DNA of 64,000 bases from assembly GCA_963703945.1 (NCBI GenBank), contig CAVPGM010000009.1, positions 210,125-274,124 on the forward strand, read 5' to 3'. A program made the position numbers and the translations under genes. The notes under the pieces are model-generated. The model saw only the letters and a list, made by a program, of their open reading frames with translations, searched no databases and was not told where the DNA came from. This document shows, piece by piece, positions 55,406 to 63,472 of the stretch. Source of the stretch: JALORV01 sp963703945 (GTDB lineage: Bacteria; Pseudomonadota; Gammaproteobacteria; Burkholderiales; Burkholderiaceae_F). Numbering within the stretch: the stretch's first letter is position 1; each line of letters opens with the position of its first letter.

Positions 55406-55807
55406 TTACTTGTGGCCAGGTTCCCACTCAGGGTAGGCAGCGATGTGCGGCCCGTACTGCAGCCACGGAACCTCGTCCGATGCCCAAATATGGAACTGGG
55501 GCGTTTGCCCTGGGTCTTCGTCAAGCGTTGCGACCCGAAGAATGAGCGCATCGAGGCCAGCACGCTGAGCCACGAGCTGGCTACCACAGTTGCCACAGAA
55601 GTACCTCCGCTTTCCGGGCGACGACTCGTACGACTTGAGGATCTCGCTGCCCTTGAGCCACCTGAAATGCTCGTGTCTGACCGAAGCTGCAGTGTTGAAT
55701 GCGGCCGCATGAGCCTTGCGGCAGGAGCGACAAGAGCAGTGTTCTATTGGTGAGTCGAGTTGAGAGACCTCGTATGCAACCTGGCCGCAGAGACAACTAC
55801 CTCGCAT
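55406..55807 (-). CDS. GFA-family protein
   Basis: 133 residues: MRGSCLCGQVAYEVS, HCSCRSCRKAHAAAF, YFCGNCGSQLVA. Zinc-binding GFA fold. Start at the ATG at 55807, 15 nt after the globin stop. Substrate unknown. Confidence 0.9.
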   Translation of the reverse strand: MRGSCLCGQVAYEVSQLDSPIEHCSCRSCRKAHAAAFNTAASVRHEHFRWLKGSEILKSYESSPGKRRYFCGNCGSQLVAQRAGLDALILRVATLDEDPGQTPQFHIWASDEVPWLQYGPHIAAYPEWEPGHK

Positions 55808-55821
55808 TGTCTGGACCCCGT

Positions 55822-56292
55822 TTAGCCTGTGTATGGACCCTTGACCTCGCCCCATCCCCATTTTGGCATCGGAGCGTGAGGATCGACGGTTGCACCCGCT
55901 TGCGAATTGATGACCGCCAGACGCGAACCCCACTCCAGATAGCCAACCAAGGCGGAGCGGAACTCCGGATCATCCGGCAGCGCCAGTTCGTCGGCTGTTT
56001 CCAGCAGCAGGCTCACCCACCGGCGCCTCTGTTCCTGTGAAAGATGTCGATTGAGATGGCGTTGAATCATGTGGGGGTGACCACCGTGCTGCCGCGAGTA
56101 CTCCGCGGGACCGCCGAGCACTTCGGCGAGAAAGGCGGCGACATGGTGTGGATGATCGGGTCCCATTTGCGCAAACACCGGAGCCAAGATCGAATCGTCT
56201 TTGACATGCTCGTAGAAGCGCGTAGTCAAGCGGTCCAATGCAGCGATGCCGCCTATCCATTCATACAGGGTCGGAGGACTTTGATTCGGCAT
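55822..56292 (-). CDS. Group II truncated hemoglobin
   Basis: 156 residues. PTLYEWIGGIAALDRLTTRFYEHV, FAQMGPDHPHHVAAFLAEVLGGP, HGGHPHMIQRHL with a likely proximal His, then RRRWVSLLLETADEL with the group II Trp. C-terminal extension of 25 residues. Probably binds O2/NO or acts in NO detoxification. Follows a truncated alpha/beta-hydrolase by 1 nt. Confidence 0.9.
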   Translation of the reverse strand: MPNQSPPTLYEWIGGIAALDRLTTRFYEHVKDDSILAPVFAQMGPDHPHHVAAFLAEVLGGPAEYSRQHGGHPHMIQRHLNRHLSQEQRRRWVSLLLETADELALPDDPEFRSALVGYLEWGSRLAVINSQAGATVDPHAPMPKWGWGEVKGPYTG

Positions 56293-56293
56293 G

Positions 56294-56458
56294 TCAGGAT
56301 GCGGTTCGACTTGATGGGTCCAACTTCGAGCCGACGTATTCCTCTACTCGTTGAAGCCTTTCATCCGCCAGGGATCTGAACAGCCTTTCTTGCTCCAATG
56401 GCAGCAGGTGCCCAGCCTTGTCGAGCGCCGCAAAGGTGGCGCGTGGGAACAGATCCAT
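56294..56458 (-). pseudogene. C-terminal fragment of an alpha/beta-hydrolase
   Basis: 54 residues: LFPRATFAALDKAGHLLPLE, then QERLFRSLADERLQRVEEYV, matching the end of alpha/beta-hydrolases (DRAGHLL with the catalytic His). A further GRPAWTSLAEGAM piece lies in another frame upstream. The nucleophile and most of the fold are missing. Ends 1 nt before the globin start. Confidence 0.65.
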
Positions 56459-56556
56459 CACATCGCTCCTTCAGCCAAGGACGTCCACGCAGGACGGCCG
56501 TCGGACATGGTCTGGTCGAACGACCCGATGGCGGTTTCATTGTTTCCGAGCGCAGG

Positions 56557-56563
56557 GTTAGGC
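56557..56563 (-). repeat. attC-like RYYYAAC box overlapping the VOC stop codon
   Basis: GCCTAAC includes the TAA stop of the VOC gene and is followed by CCTGCGCTCGG, similar to the 5' arm of several attC sites. No matching GTTRRRY was found downstream. Suggestive only. Confidence 0.3.
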
Positions 56564-56926
56564 CTCTGGCGCATGGCATACGGCTTCGACATTGTGGCCA
56601 TCCGGGCCAATGACGAAGGCGGCGTAGTAATTGGCGTGGTAGTGAGGTCGCACGCCGGGCGGCCCGTTGTCCTTGCCACCGGCGGTCAGCGCGCGGCGAT
56701 AGAACTCTTCGACCTGGCTCCGATTCTCCGCAGTAAAGGCAAGGTGCATCGGCGCGCACTTCTCGGCAGTGGCACCGAGCCAGAGTGAGGGCTTGCGGCC
56801 GCGCCCCAATCCTACTGCGCCAGGGACCTCCATCACCGTGGCCACGCCAAGCGGAGCAAGCGCTTGGAGGAAGAACGTCTTGCTTGCTTCGAGGTTGCTG
56901 GCGCCAATTCCAATGTGGTCGAACAC
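56558..56926 (-). CDS. VOC-family protein
   Basis: 122 residues: FDHIGIGASNLEASKTFFLQ, PMHLAFTAENRSQVEEFYRRA, YYAAFVIGPDGHNVEAVCH. Start is a GTG at 56926 after AGGAGG. The domain is a full VOC unit of the type in lactoylglutathione-lyase-like proteins. Downstream part of the local cassette-like run. Confidence 0.88.
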   Translation of the reverse strand: MFDHIGIGASNLEASKTFFLQALAPLGVATVMEVPGAVGLGRGRKPSLWLGATAEKCAPMHLAFTAENRSQVEEFYRRALTAGGKDNGPPGVRPHYHANYYAAFVIGPDGHNVEAVCHAPEA

Positions 56927-57142
56927 AGTTTCCTCCTTTAGTGCGTGTGCCGGACTGGCAGAGCACCCGTGCCGGCAATTATTGGCCGTCAAGAAGCGGA
57001 CCGTCTGGTCGACCGAGCTCGACCCCGAGCAGACATGCGTGTCGCCGTAAAGCGGACGCGGATTTCACGCCGATACCCGACGCCCAACGTCTTGGTTCAC
57101 CGCCCTGCGGGGCGTTTTGCGCAGGTCCGGGCGAAAGATGTG

Positions 57143-57904
57143 TCACGAGGCATTCTTTGGCTGGGCAACCCAATGATCCTTCTTGCCTCGCATGCCCAGC
57201 GGCAACGCGAGGCCTACTCGGTGGCGAGACATTGACCCTCCCGGGGTCAGGTTGGCAAGCATCAAAGAAGCGGCGTCCGCGTAGGAGATGATCATCTCGG
57301 GAACGAAGTAGGCGAACACGGGCAAGAAGAGGGCACCAGGCAGGACTCTGGCGAACGCGGGTACTTCAACGGGCAGGCGATCCAACGATGTCCGAAGTCT
57401 GACTACACCCAGTGGTTGCTGCTCAACCATCGGGCCAGGACAAAGTACTCGCCAGTCCAGCTCGGCACTTCGAATCCGCTCGAAATTGACGCGATGAGGC
57501 CAGTATGTCGAACTGATGCGAGGCAGGTCGACTCCTCTCCTACCCCGGCCATCGATGTCTAGCAAGCCGGCACCCGCCATGAACCAGCATACGGGGCGAT
57601 CACCGGCAGACAACGCCTCCAGACCCGTGACAAGCCGATCGATGAGATCGACGAAGGCTTGGCCCTCGGTAACCAGACCTGCGGTATTGATGACTGCGTC
57701 GTTGCCGCTAAGCACTGCGGCCAATTCGCTCGTCGAAGTGGCGTTCAAGTCAGACTGGTGGACTGTGACTTTGGCGCGAACGTCGGCGGGAAGTTTGGAA
57801 GGCGTGCGGACGACGACCGAAACATCGTGGTTCGCCGCAATGGCTTGCTGCACGACATGCCGCCCCAGAGAACCCGTTGCGCCCAAAATGACCACTCTCG
57901 ACAT
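57143..57904 (-). CDS. NAD(P)H-binding NmrA-like protein
   Basis: 253 residues: SRVVILGATGSLGRHVVQQA binds the nucleotide, and VNFERIRSAELDWRVLCPGPM is the region near the active Tyr/Lys in related proteins. C-terminal segment with YADAASLMLANLTPG. Start at 57904; longer versions lack a ribosome site. Function unknown. Confidence 0.87.
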   Translation of the reverse strand: MSRVVILGATGSLGRHVVQQAIAANHDVSVVVRTPSKLPADVRAKVTVHQSDLNATSTSELAAVLSGNDAVINTAGLVTEGQAFVDLIDRLVTGLEALSAGDRPVCWFMAGAGLLDIDGRGRRGVDLPRISSTYWPHRVNFERIRSAELDWRVLCPGPMVEQQPLGVVRLRTSLDRLPVEVPAFARVLPGALFLPVFAYFVPEMIISYADAASLMLANLTPGGSMSRHRVGLALPLGMRGKKDHWVAQPKNAS

Positions 57905-58120
57905 CGACGGTTGCTCCGTCCAGCGGTTGATATGCGGGAACTTGCGTCCAATGCGCCTAACTCGCACTAGGCTGCATTGGGCCGCACATCCCAACGAGAC
58001 GGGCACCCACTGCGAGGCCGCCAATAGCGGGGCATCGGCTGAAGCTTGGGCAAAAGCATTGAAGCTTTCTCCGCGGTGCCGAGTGCTCCGATCCGTCCCC
58101 GTACCTGTGAAAGCGGCGCT

Positions 58121-58489
58121 TCAGTAGTGATCGCCCTCTGTGAGTATGTCGTCCGCGTGCTTCTGAACGCGCTTGTTGGTAAAGGCCATGAATTGATCAA
58201 AGGTGATCCAGCCGCGCTTGTCCGTGTCGATCTCCTCGAAGCTGCGATATGTGATGGGCAGATGGCCTTTCGCTTCGTCTTTAGTCACCTTGCCATCGCC
58301 ATTCTTGTCGGCATTTGCGAAAAGCTTTCTCAGGGTCATCGGTGCCTGGGTCGCGGCTGGCTGCGTTGACTTTGCCTCTGACTGCCCCTGGGTCGCGGCT
58401 GGCTGCGTTTGCTGTGCCCAGCTTGCAGTGCTGAATGCAACCATCAAGGCACCCACAAAGAAAGCTATCTTGCGTTCATTCTTGCTCAT
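58121..58489 (-). CDS. Exported EF-hand calcium-binding protein
   Basis: 122 residues. Signal peptide 1-25 (TASWAQQ). A low-complexity segment has two near-copies of QPAATQ (residues 29-50). EF-hands: DKNGDGKVTKDE (complete 12-residue loop) and DTDKRGWITFDQ (second). Periplasmic; role unknown. GAGGAG before the ATG at 58489. Confidence 0.85.
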   Translation of the reverse strand: MSKNERKIAFFVGALMVAFSTASWAQQTQPAATQGQSEAKSTQPAATQAPMTLRKLFANADKNGDGKVTKDEAKGHLPITYRSFEEIDTDKRGWITFDQFMAFTNKRVQKHADDILTEGDHY

Positions 58490-58718
58490 GGTGAACTCCT
58501 CTAGTGTGCGATTGCCCATTGGGTTGGGCGATCTGGTTGCAGCGGATCAGTGAGCCGGACTTGAGTCCGATTCGAGTTCTCCGCCAAGCTGTGGCCGGCA
58601 TTGGAAGGCTGGTCCATATGTACAGGCTAGCGCGACGCGAGCACGAGGTCGTCAGCGAAGCGTCGCCATTTGGTCTGGATTGCGTCAGTCCGAATGCCGG
58701 CGGAGGTCTGCTCGAGCC

Positions 58719-59200
58719 TTATAGCGGCATGACTCGACGCTCGAGACCGACGCGAAGTTCCGCCTCGTTCGCCGCAAGAACGGTCGAAACGTCCACGCCA
58801 GGATCAGCTGGTCTCGGAGGGGGCAACTGAGCGAGGTCGTTAGCACTCCGTTGCCGGTGCGCACGATGCCCTGCTGGCCAGCGATCGGCTGGTCGCTTCT
58901 TCTGGATTTCATTGCCTGCGACTGCGCCGCCGATCGTGCCGAGCACCATAGCGACGTCGCAGCCGGAGACGCTGCCGATCAGGCTGCCGACACCGGGCCC
59001 CAAGGCGCCACCGACAACAGCCCCGACGTCTTGATGGTGATGACTCGCGAGCTGGACGCATCTTCGAGCAGCGAGGGCGCGCGCTGATAGGCGCGCTTCG
59101 TTTGATCCTGCCCCGAGTACTACTTGTACCGCCCCTGTGCCCTGCGGCATCGCGAGCGTAATCGCGCCGCCAGTCAGCCGCGCCATCTCGTGCCGCGCTA
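58719..59200 (-). pseudogene. Glycine-zipper 2TM protein remnant
   Basis: The minus strand encodes DVGAVVGGALGPGVGSLIGS and then AMVLGTIGGAVAGNEIQKK, typical of the glycine-zipper (17-kDa antigen-like) membrane segment, with an upstream Ala/Leu-rich leader lacking a clear signal peptide. Downstream the frame breaks (VRTGNGVL in another frame). Probably a decayed outer-membrane lipoprotein gene. The remaining bases 58490-58718 and 59201-59331 hold nothing recognised. Confidence 0.5.
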
Positions 59201-59331
59201 CTTCGAAAGCGTCCCCGGTTTCGAGGTGGTGCACACCGAACACTGACCGAACACCGACCGTTCGCTGACGACTTGTCAGGAGCCGGGCGCTAACGTCCCT
59301 GCATGACTTCGGCTTCAAACAATCGGCGTTA

Positions 59332-60444
59332 GTGGCCGTGAACCCGACCTTTCGAACAGAGGCCGGCACGCTCGTCGTGCAGATGCCCGCGCAGGGCATC
59401 CACCCATCGTGGCTCACGCGGCCGCTCGCCGAGTCGGGATTTGAAGCAGACGGCGCGAGCGCGCTTCGCGTCCAAGCTGCCGAGGATTGGCGCTGGGGCA
59501 GCGTTGAAGCGGCATTTCTCGCGCGCGTCGTACACGAGCTCGGTAGACCGACCAACGAGTCGGGACTTCTCGGAGTGCCGCCGGAGCTCAAGAAGTTGCT
59601 GTTGCTCGCCGCGATCCCGCCAACGCGCGGGAGCGGCGCAAAACCTGCGTCAAGCTGGATTACCGGTCTCGGCTCGCGCGTCCGACAAGACCTGCACGCG
59701 CTGCGCACATTTATCGCGATGCTGGGCGAGGTTGTTCGCCTTCTGCCGCGGTTTGCGATGGCACGGGCGAAGGTTCGTGCGGCAGAGGTGCTCGAAACGC
59801 TGGCGGAGTCGAGCAGCCGTGCGCTCGCGATTGTCGCCGTTGTCAACCTTCTGATCGGGGCCATCCTGGCCTTCGTCGGCGCCGTGCAGTTGACGCGGTT
59901 CGGCGCCGGTATCTACGTTGCCGACCTCGTCGGCATCGCATCGGTGCGGGAGCTGACACCGATCGCCACGGCGATCGTGCTCGCCGGGCGTACCGGTGCG
60001 AGCTTCGCTGCTCGTATTGCAACCATGCAAGGTAACGAAGAAATTGACGCGCTGACGACACTCGGCGTCTCACCGATCGAGTTCCTCGTGCTGCCACGCG
60101 TGATCGCTCTCACTTTGCTAACGCCGCTGCTGTACGTCTACGGCTGCACCTTCGCGATTCTGGGAGGAATGTTGGTCTCAGCGCCGATACTCGATCTTTC
60201 GTCGGCCGCGTACCTCGTCGAGCTACGGGAGGCCGTCGGCGGTGCGAACTTCGCGATCGGGGGACTCAAGGCGGTTGTGTTCGGTGCGCTTGTCGCGCTG
60301 CTGGGGTGTCACTATGGGCTTCAGGCCGACCGCAGCGCGGCGGGCGTTGGCTATGCCACGACGAACGCAGTCGTGGCCTCCATTGTCGCCGTCATTGCGC
60401 TCGATGCTGTTTTCGCCGTGTGCGCGAACGCGCTTAACGTCTGA
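59332..60444 (+). CDS. ABC transporter permease, MlaE family
   Basis: 370 residues. N-terminal STAS-like segment (1-95), then the permease: SSRALAIVAVVNLLIGAILAF, ELTPIATAIVLAGRTGASFAARIATMQGNEEIDALTTLGV and VIALTLLTPLLYVYG, the MlaE signature. Start is a GTG at 59332 (or 59338). Retrograde or anterograde lipid transport across the envelope; first of four coupled genes. Confidence 0.92.
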   Translation: MAVNPTFRTEAGTLVVQMPAQGIHPSWLTRPLAESGFEADGASALRVQAAEDWRWGSVEAAFLARVVHELGRPTNESGLLGVPPELKKLLLLAAIPPTRGSGAKPASSWITGLGSRVRQDLHALRTFIAMLGEVVRLLPRFAMARAKVRAAEVLETLAESSSRALAIVAVVNLLIGAILAFVGAVQLTRFGAGIYVADLVGIASVRELTPIATAIVLAGRTGASFAARIATMQGNEEIDALTTLGVSPIEFLVLPRVIALTLLTPLLYVYGCTFAILGGMLVSAPILDLSSAAYLVELREAVGGANFAIGGLKAVVFGALVALLGCHYGLQADRSAAGVGYATTNAVVASIVAVIALDAVFAVCANALNV

Positions 60445-60448
60445 TGTC

Positions 60449-61225
60449 ATGGACGCGCACGCTGGTTCCCTCATCACGATCGACAACGTCACCGTCGGCT
60501 ATGGGACGCGGCCGGTGCAGACCGGAATCAGCGCGTGCATCGAAAAGGGCGAGGTCTTCGCGATCGTCGGCGACAGCGGTTCGGGCAAGAGCACGCTGAT
60601 GAAGACGATGGCCGGGCTGATCCCGGCCCAGAGCGGACGAATACTGTTCGATGGGCAAACTCTCGAAGCGTGCATGCGAAACGGAGCACCGCCGTTCGGA
60701 ATTCTCTTCCAGAGCAGCGCGCTGTGGTCATCGATGACCGTGCTCGAGAACGTGACGCTGCCGATGGATCTGCAAGGTTATTCGATCGCGTCCGCGCGGG
60801 CCGAGCTCGCGCGATTCAAGCTCGCGCTGGTCGGCCTCGCCGGCGACGAACACCGCTACCCGGCAAGCTTGAGCGGCGGAATGCGCAAGCGCGCCGCACT
60901 GGCGCGGGCGCTTGCGCTCGATCCGGCCATTCTCTTTCTGGACGAGCCTTCTGCCGGACTCGACCCGCTGACGTCGCGCCGCCTCGACGAGCTTGTGCTC
61001 AGCTTGCGAGACGGCCTGGGCATCACCGTGGTTCTGGTCACGCACGAGTTGGAAAGCCTCTACAGCATCGCGGACCGCATGATTTTCCTCGACGGAGAGG
61101 CGCACCGTCCGGTGGCGATCGGTTCTCCAGCAGAGCTCGCGCGATCGGCCGACAGTAGCAAGGTCAGGGACTTCCTTGCACGGCGGGGCGGGGTGACGGT
61201 TGAGCACACTGAGGCCATCCGATGA
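60449..61225 (+). CDS. ABC transporter ATP-binding protein, MlaF-like
   Basis: 258 residues. Walker A GDSGSGKST (about 39-47), Q-loop LFQSSALWSSMTVLENV, signature LSGGMRKRAALARALALDP, Walker B ILFLDEPSAGLDP, switch His VTHELESL. Powers the MlaE permease encoded 4 nt upstream. Overlaps MlaD by ATGA. Confidence 0.95.
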   Translation: MDAHAGSLITIDNVTVGYGTRPVQTGISACIEKGEVFAIVGDSGSGKSTLMKTMAGLIPAQSGRILFDGQTLEACMRNGAPPFGILFQSSALWSSMTVLENVTLPMDLQGYSIASARAELARFKLALVGLAGDEHRYPASLSGGMRKRAALARALALDPAILFLDEPSAGLDPLTSRRLDELVLSLRDGLGITVVLVTHELESLYSIADRMIFLDGEAHRPVAIGSPAELARSADSSKVRDFLARRGGVTVEHTEAIR

Positions 61226-62196
61226 AACGGCCCAGCGCGACGCTGATCGGCACTTTCGTGCTCGGCGCGCTCGGGCTGATCGTGGCGGCGATTCTGTTTT
61301 TCGGAGGCGGCGCGTTGTTTACACAGCGCTTCACTGCGGTCAGCTATTTCCCCGGATCGGTGGCGGGACTGCAGGCGGGCGCTCCCGTCACCTACCGCGG
61401 TGTACGCGTCGGTCAGGTGAAATCCATCGGCATCCGGATCGATCCGGATCCGACTCATTCAATCGTACAAGTGACTATGCAGCTCGTGCCCGAAGCCCTA
61501 AAGCATTACGGAGGCGATGTCGGCACGAAGGAGGCGCTTCCTGCACTAGTTGAACGCGGCCTTACGGCACAGCTTGTCATGCAAAGCTTCGTGACCGGGC
61601 AACTTCAGGTGGAGCTCGATTTTCGTCCCGGTGCCAACGCATTGCGGCTGGGAGGGACGCCCGACGTGCCCGAAATCCCGACGGTGCCGAGCCCGTTCCA
61701 GGCGCTCACGGAGCAGTTGCAGAAGATCGATATCGCCGCCGCGGTGGACACGCTTCAACGCACGCTCGCTTCACTGGACGCGCTGCTTACGAACCCTGCG
61801 CTGAAGCAGACGATCGACGGCCTTCCCGCTCTGGTGGCCGATGTGCGCCAGACCGTGAAGACGATCGAGCGCGAAGTGCAAGGCTTTTCGACCACAGGAC
61901 AGCACGCAATCTCTGGGAGCGCCGCGTCACTGCAGAGCACGCTCGCTTCGGTTCAAAAGCTCTCGGAAAACCTCGATCGCGAGGCCGCGAGCACGCTCGC
62001 TGCCGTTCGGGGCACTCTGCAGAATGCGGACACTGCAGTCGATGACCTCAACGTGCTGCTTGATCCGAGCGGCCAAACCATGACACAGGTGCAGGACGCA
62101 GTGGAGGACCTCGCGGCAACCGCGGCACGCCTGCGCGATCTGTCGGAGCGGGTAGACCGTGATCCCGCCATTCTTATCCGAGGGCGCAAACGATGA
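61222..62196 (+). CDS. MCE-domain lipid transport protein, MlaD-like
   Basis: 324 residues. One N-terminal membrane helix (7-27), then an MCE domain (YFPGSVAGLQAGAPVTYRGVRVGQV, about 41-130), then a long alpha-helical C-terminus (160-310) of the PqiB/LetB-like or long MlaD type. Forms a periplasmic ring that shuttles phospholipid. Coupled on both sides by ATGA overlaps. Confidence 0.93.
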   Translation: MKRPSATLIGTFVLGALGLIVAAILFFGGGALFTQRFTAVSYFPGSVAGLQAGAPVTYRGVRVGQVKSIGIRIDPDPTHSIVQVTMQLVPEALKHYGGDVGTKEALPALVERGLTAQLVMQSFVTGQLQVELDFRPGANALRLGGTPDVPEIPTVPSPFQALTEQLQKIDIAAAVDTLQRTLASLDALLTNPALKQTIDGLPALVADVRQTVKTIEREVQGFSTTGQHAISGSAASLQSTLASVQKLSENLDREAASTLAAVRGTLQNADTAVDDLNVLLDPSGQTMTQVQDAVEDLAATAARLRDLSERVDRDPAILIRGRKR

Positions 62197-62771
62197 AGTC
62201 AACCTGCAGAGTCGCTGCTGCCCTGCTTGGGCTAGTGCTCGCAGCATGCGCCTCAGCGCCGCCAATCCGGGTGGCGTTGCCGGGTCCGTCGGCGAGTGTT
62301 GCGCAACGGCCGGACCCAAACTCAGGCGCGACCTTGCTTCTGCGACAGGTCACGCTTCCGAAATACCTCGACAGCTTCGCCGTCGTGGTCGATCGCAAAG
62401 CAAATACACTGGTCGTGTCCGACGACGCCGAATGGGCCGAGAGCCTGCGCGACGCGGTCACGCGCACGCTGCGCGATGCGTTATCGCAACGACTCGGCGC
62501 CTCACGCGTTTTGCTGCGCGGCGAGCATCGCATCGCCGACGCGGAGCTTGTGATCGAATTCTTAAAGCTCGATCCATCCGATGGCATATTGCAGCTCGAC
62601 GCACGATGGAGCTTCGTGTGCAGCTCGCGTGCCTTTCCAGCACGCGCAGGCCGCACCCAGTTGCAGCTGCCACTCGAGGCAACGACGTCGTCCGCAGTGG
62701 CCTCCGCCACAGCAAACGCGCTGGCTAAGTTTGCCGACGTACTCGCCAGTCAAACCTGGTGCGTTCGCTAA
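62193..62771 (+). CDS. PqiC/ABC-transport auxiliary lipoprotein
   Basis: 192 residues. Lipobox LAAC (Cys20, in LVLAACAS). Fold of the PqiC-like family: LRQVTLPKYLDSFAVVV, DAEWAESLRDAVTRTLRDAL. Probably bridges the MCE protein to the outer membrane. Last gene of the operon (59332-62771). Confidence 0.85.
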   Translation: MKSTCRVAAALLGLVLAACASAPPIRVALPGPSASVAQRPDPNSGATLLLRQVTLPKYLDSFAVVVDRKANTLVVSDDAEWAESLRDAVTRTLRDALSQRLGASRVLLRGEHRIADAELVIEFLKLDPSDGILQLDARWSFVCSSRAFPARAGRTQLQLPLEATTSSAVASATANALAKFADVLASQTWCVR

Positions 62772-63184
62772 CAGAGCGTTCTACCAGCTGATCGCCGCGC
62801 GGCTACAGCGCGCGGCGGCATCTCAGTTCGGCACTGCATGCATCCAATTCGGATGGGAACTCGGTCCTAGTGCGGTGACCTTGCCCGGCACCGCGACGTC
62901 AGGCCGTCGCGCCGGCCAGACCCGCCGCACGTATCGTCCTGCACTTGCCTGGCCAGCCTCGCCGAACGCATTCAGGGCGTCCGCTCATCGCAGCCCGCGA
63001 GTTGGCGCAGCTCCTGCACCTACCGCTTGTTCGAAAAGTACTGTTCGCCATGCGTACGACGAGCTGTTCGGCGCGCGATGGTATGGGCGCTGTGATACCC
63101 GGCGCGTCCGATAGCATGCGCGCCCGAATCGCCGCGACAATCTCGACGGTGCACGAGCAGCGTTGCAGCGGCGGCCGCTGCGGC
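62772..63184. other. 413-bp stretch without a recognised gene
   Basis: Frames on both strands are Arg/Ala-rich and lack ribosome sites or family-like sequence. No tRNA-like cloverleaf or terminator stood out after the Mla operon. Confidence 0.4.
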
Positions 63185-63472
63185 CTAGATACGGTTAGAA
63201 AAACAGGCTAAAGCGGCAAACAGGAAGATCGCCAAGGCCATCATCAGTGCGAACGCCCGCCATCCGTGCTTCGAAAAATTCGCGCCCGATTCGGTCAGCA
63301 GGAACCCCGAGAAGCCGCCGATGATGAATGACAGCGAGCCTTCGCTCTGCCAAACGCTGGGGTTAAACGAGTCCGCAATTTCGACCAGCGCGATCGCGGT
63401 GAGCGTGAAGCCGAGCATTCGAAGCAAACCCATCAACGATGGGGCGGTCAATTGGATGCCGAGGACATTCAT
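63185..63472 (-). CDS. Small integral membrane protein, unknown
   Basis: 95 residues with two to three hydrophobic segments (LLRMLGFTLTAIALVEIADS; LSFIIGGFSGFLLTES; FALMMALAIFLFAALAC). No family was recognised. It is convergent with the Mla operon. Moderate support from length and hydrophobic pattern only. Confidence 0.6.
   Translation of the reverse strand: MNVLGIQLTAPSLMGLLRMLGFTLTAIALVEIADSFNPSVWQSEGSLSFIIGGFSGFLLTESGANFSKHGWRAFALMMALAIFLFAALACFSNRI

Noticed and set aside
57101..57118. CGCCC-TGCG-GGGCG plus TTTT, a plus-strand terminator look-alike
   Set aside because: No plus-strand gene precedes it; it may be part of a cassette-site stem or chance.
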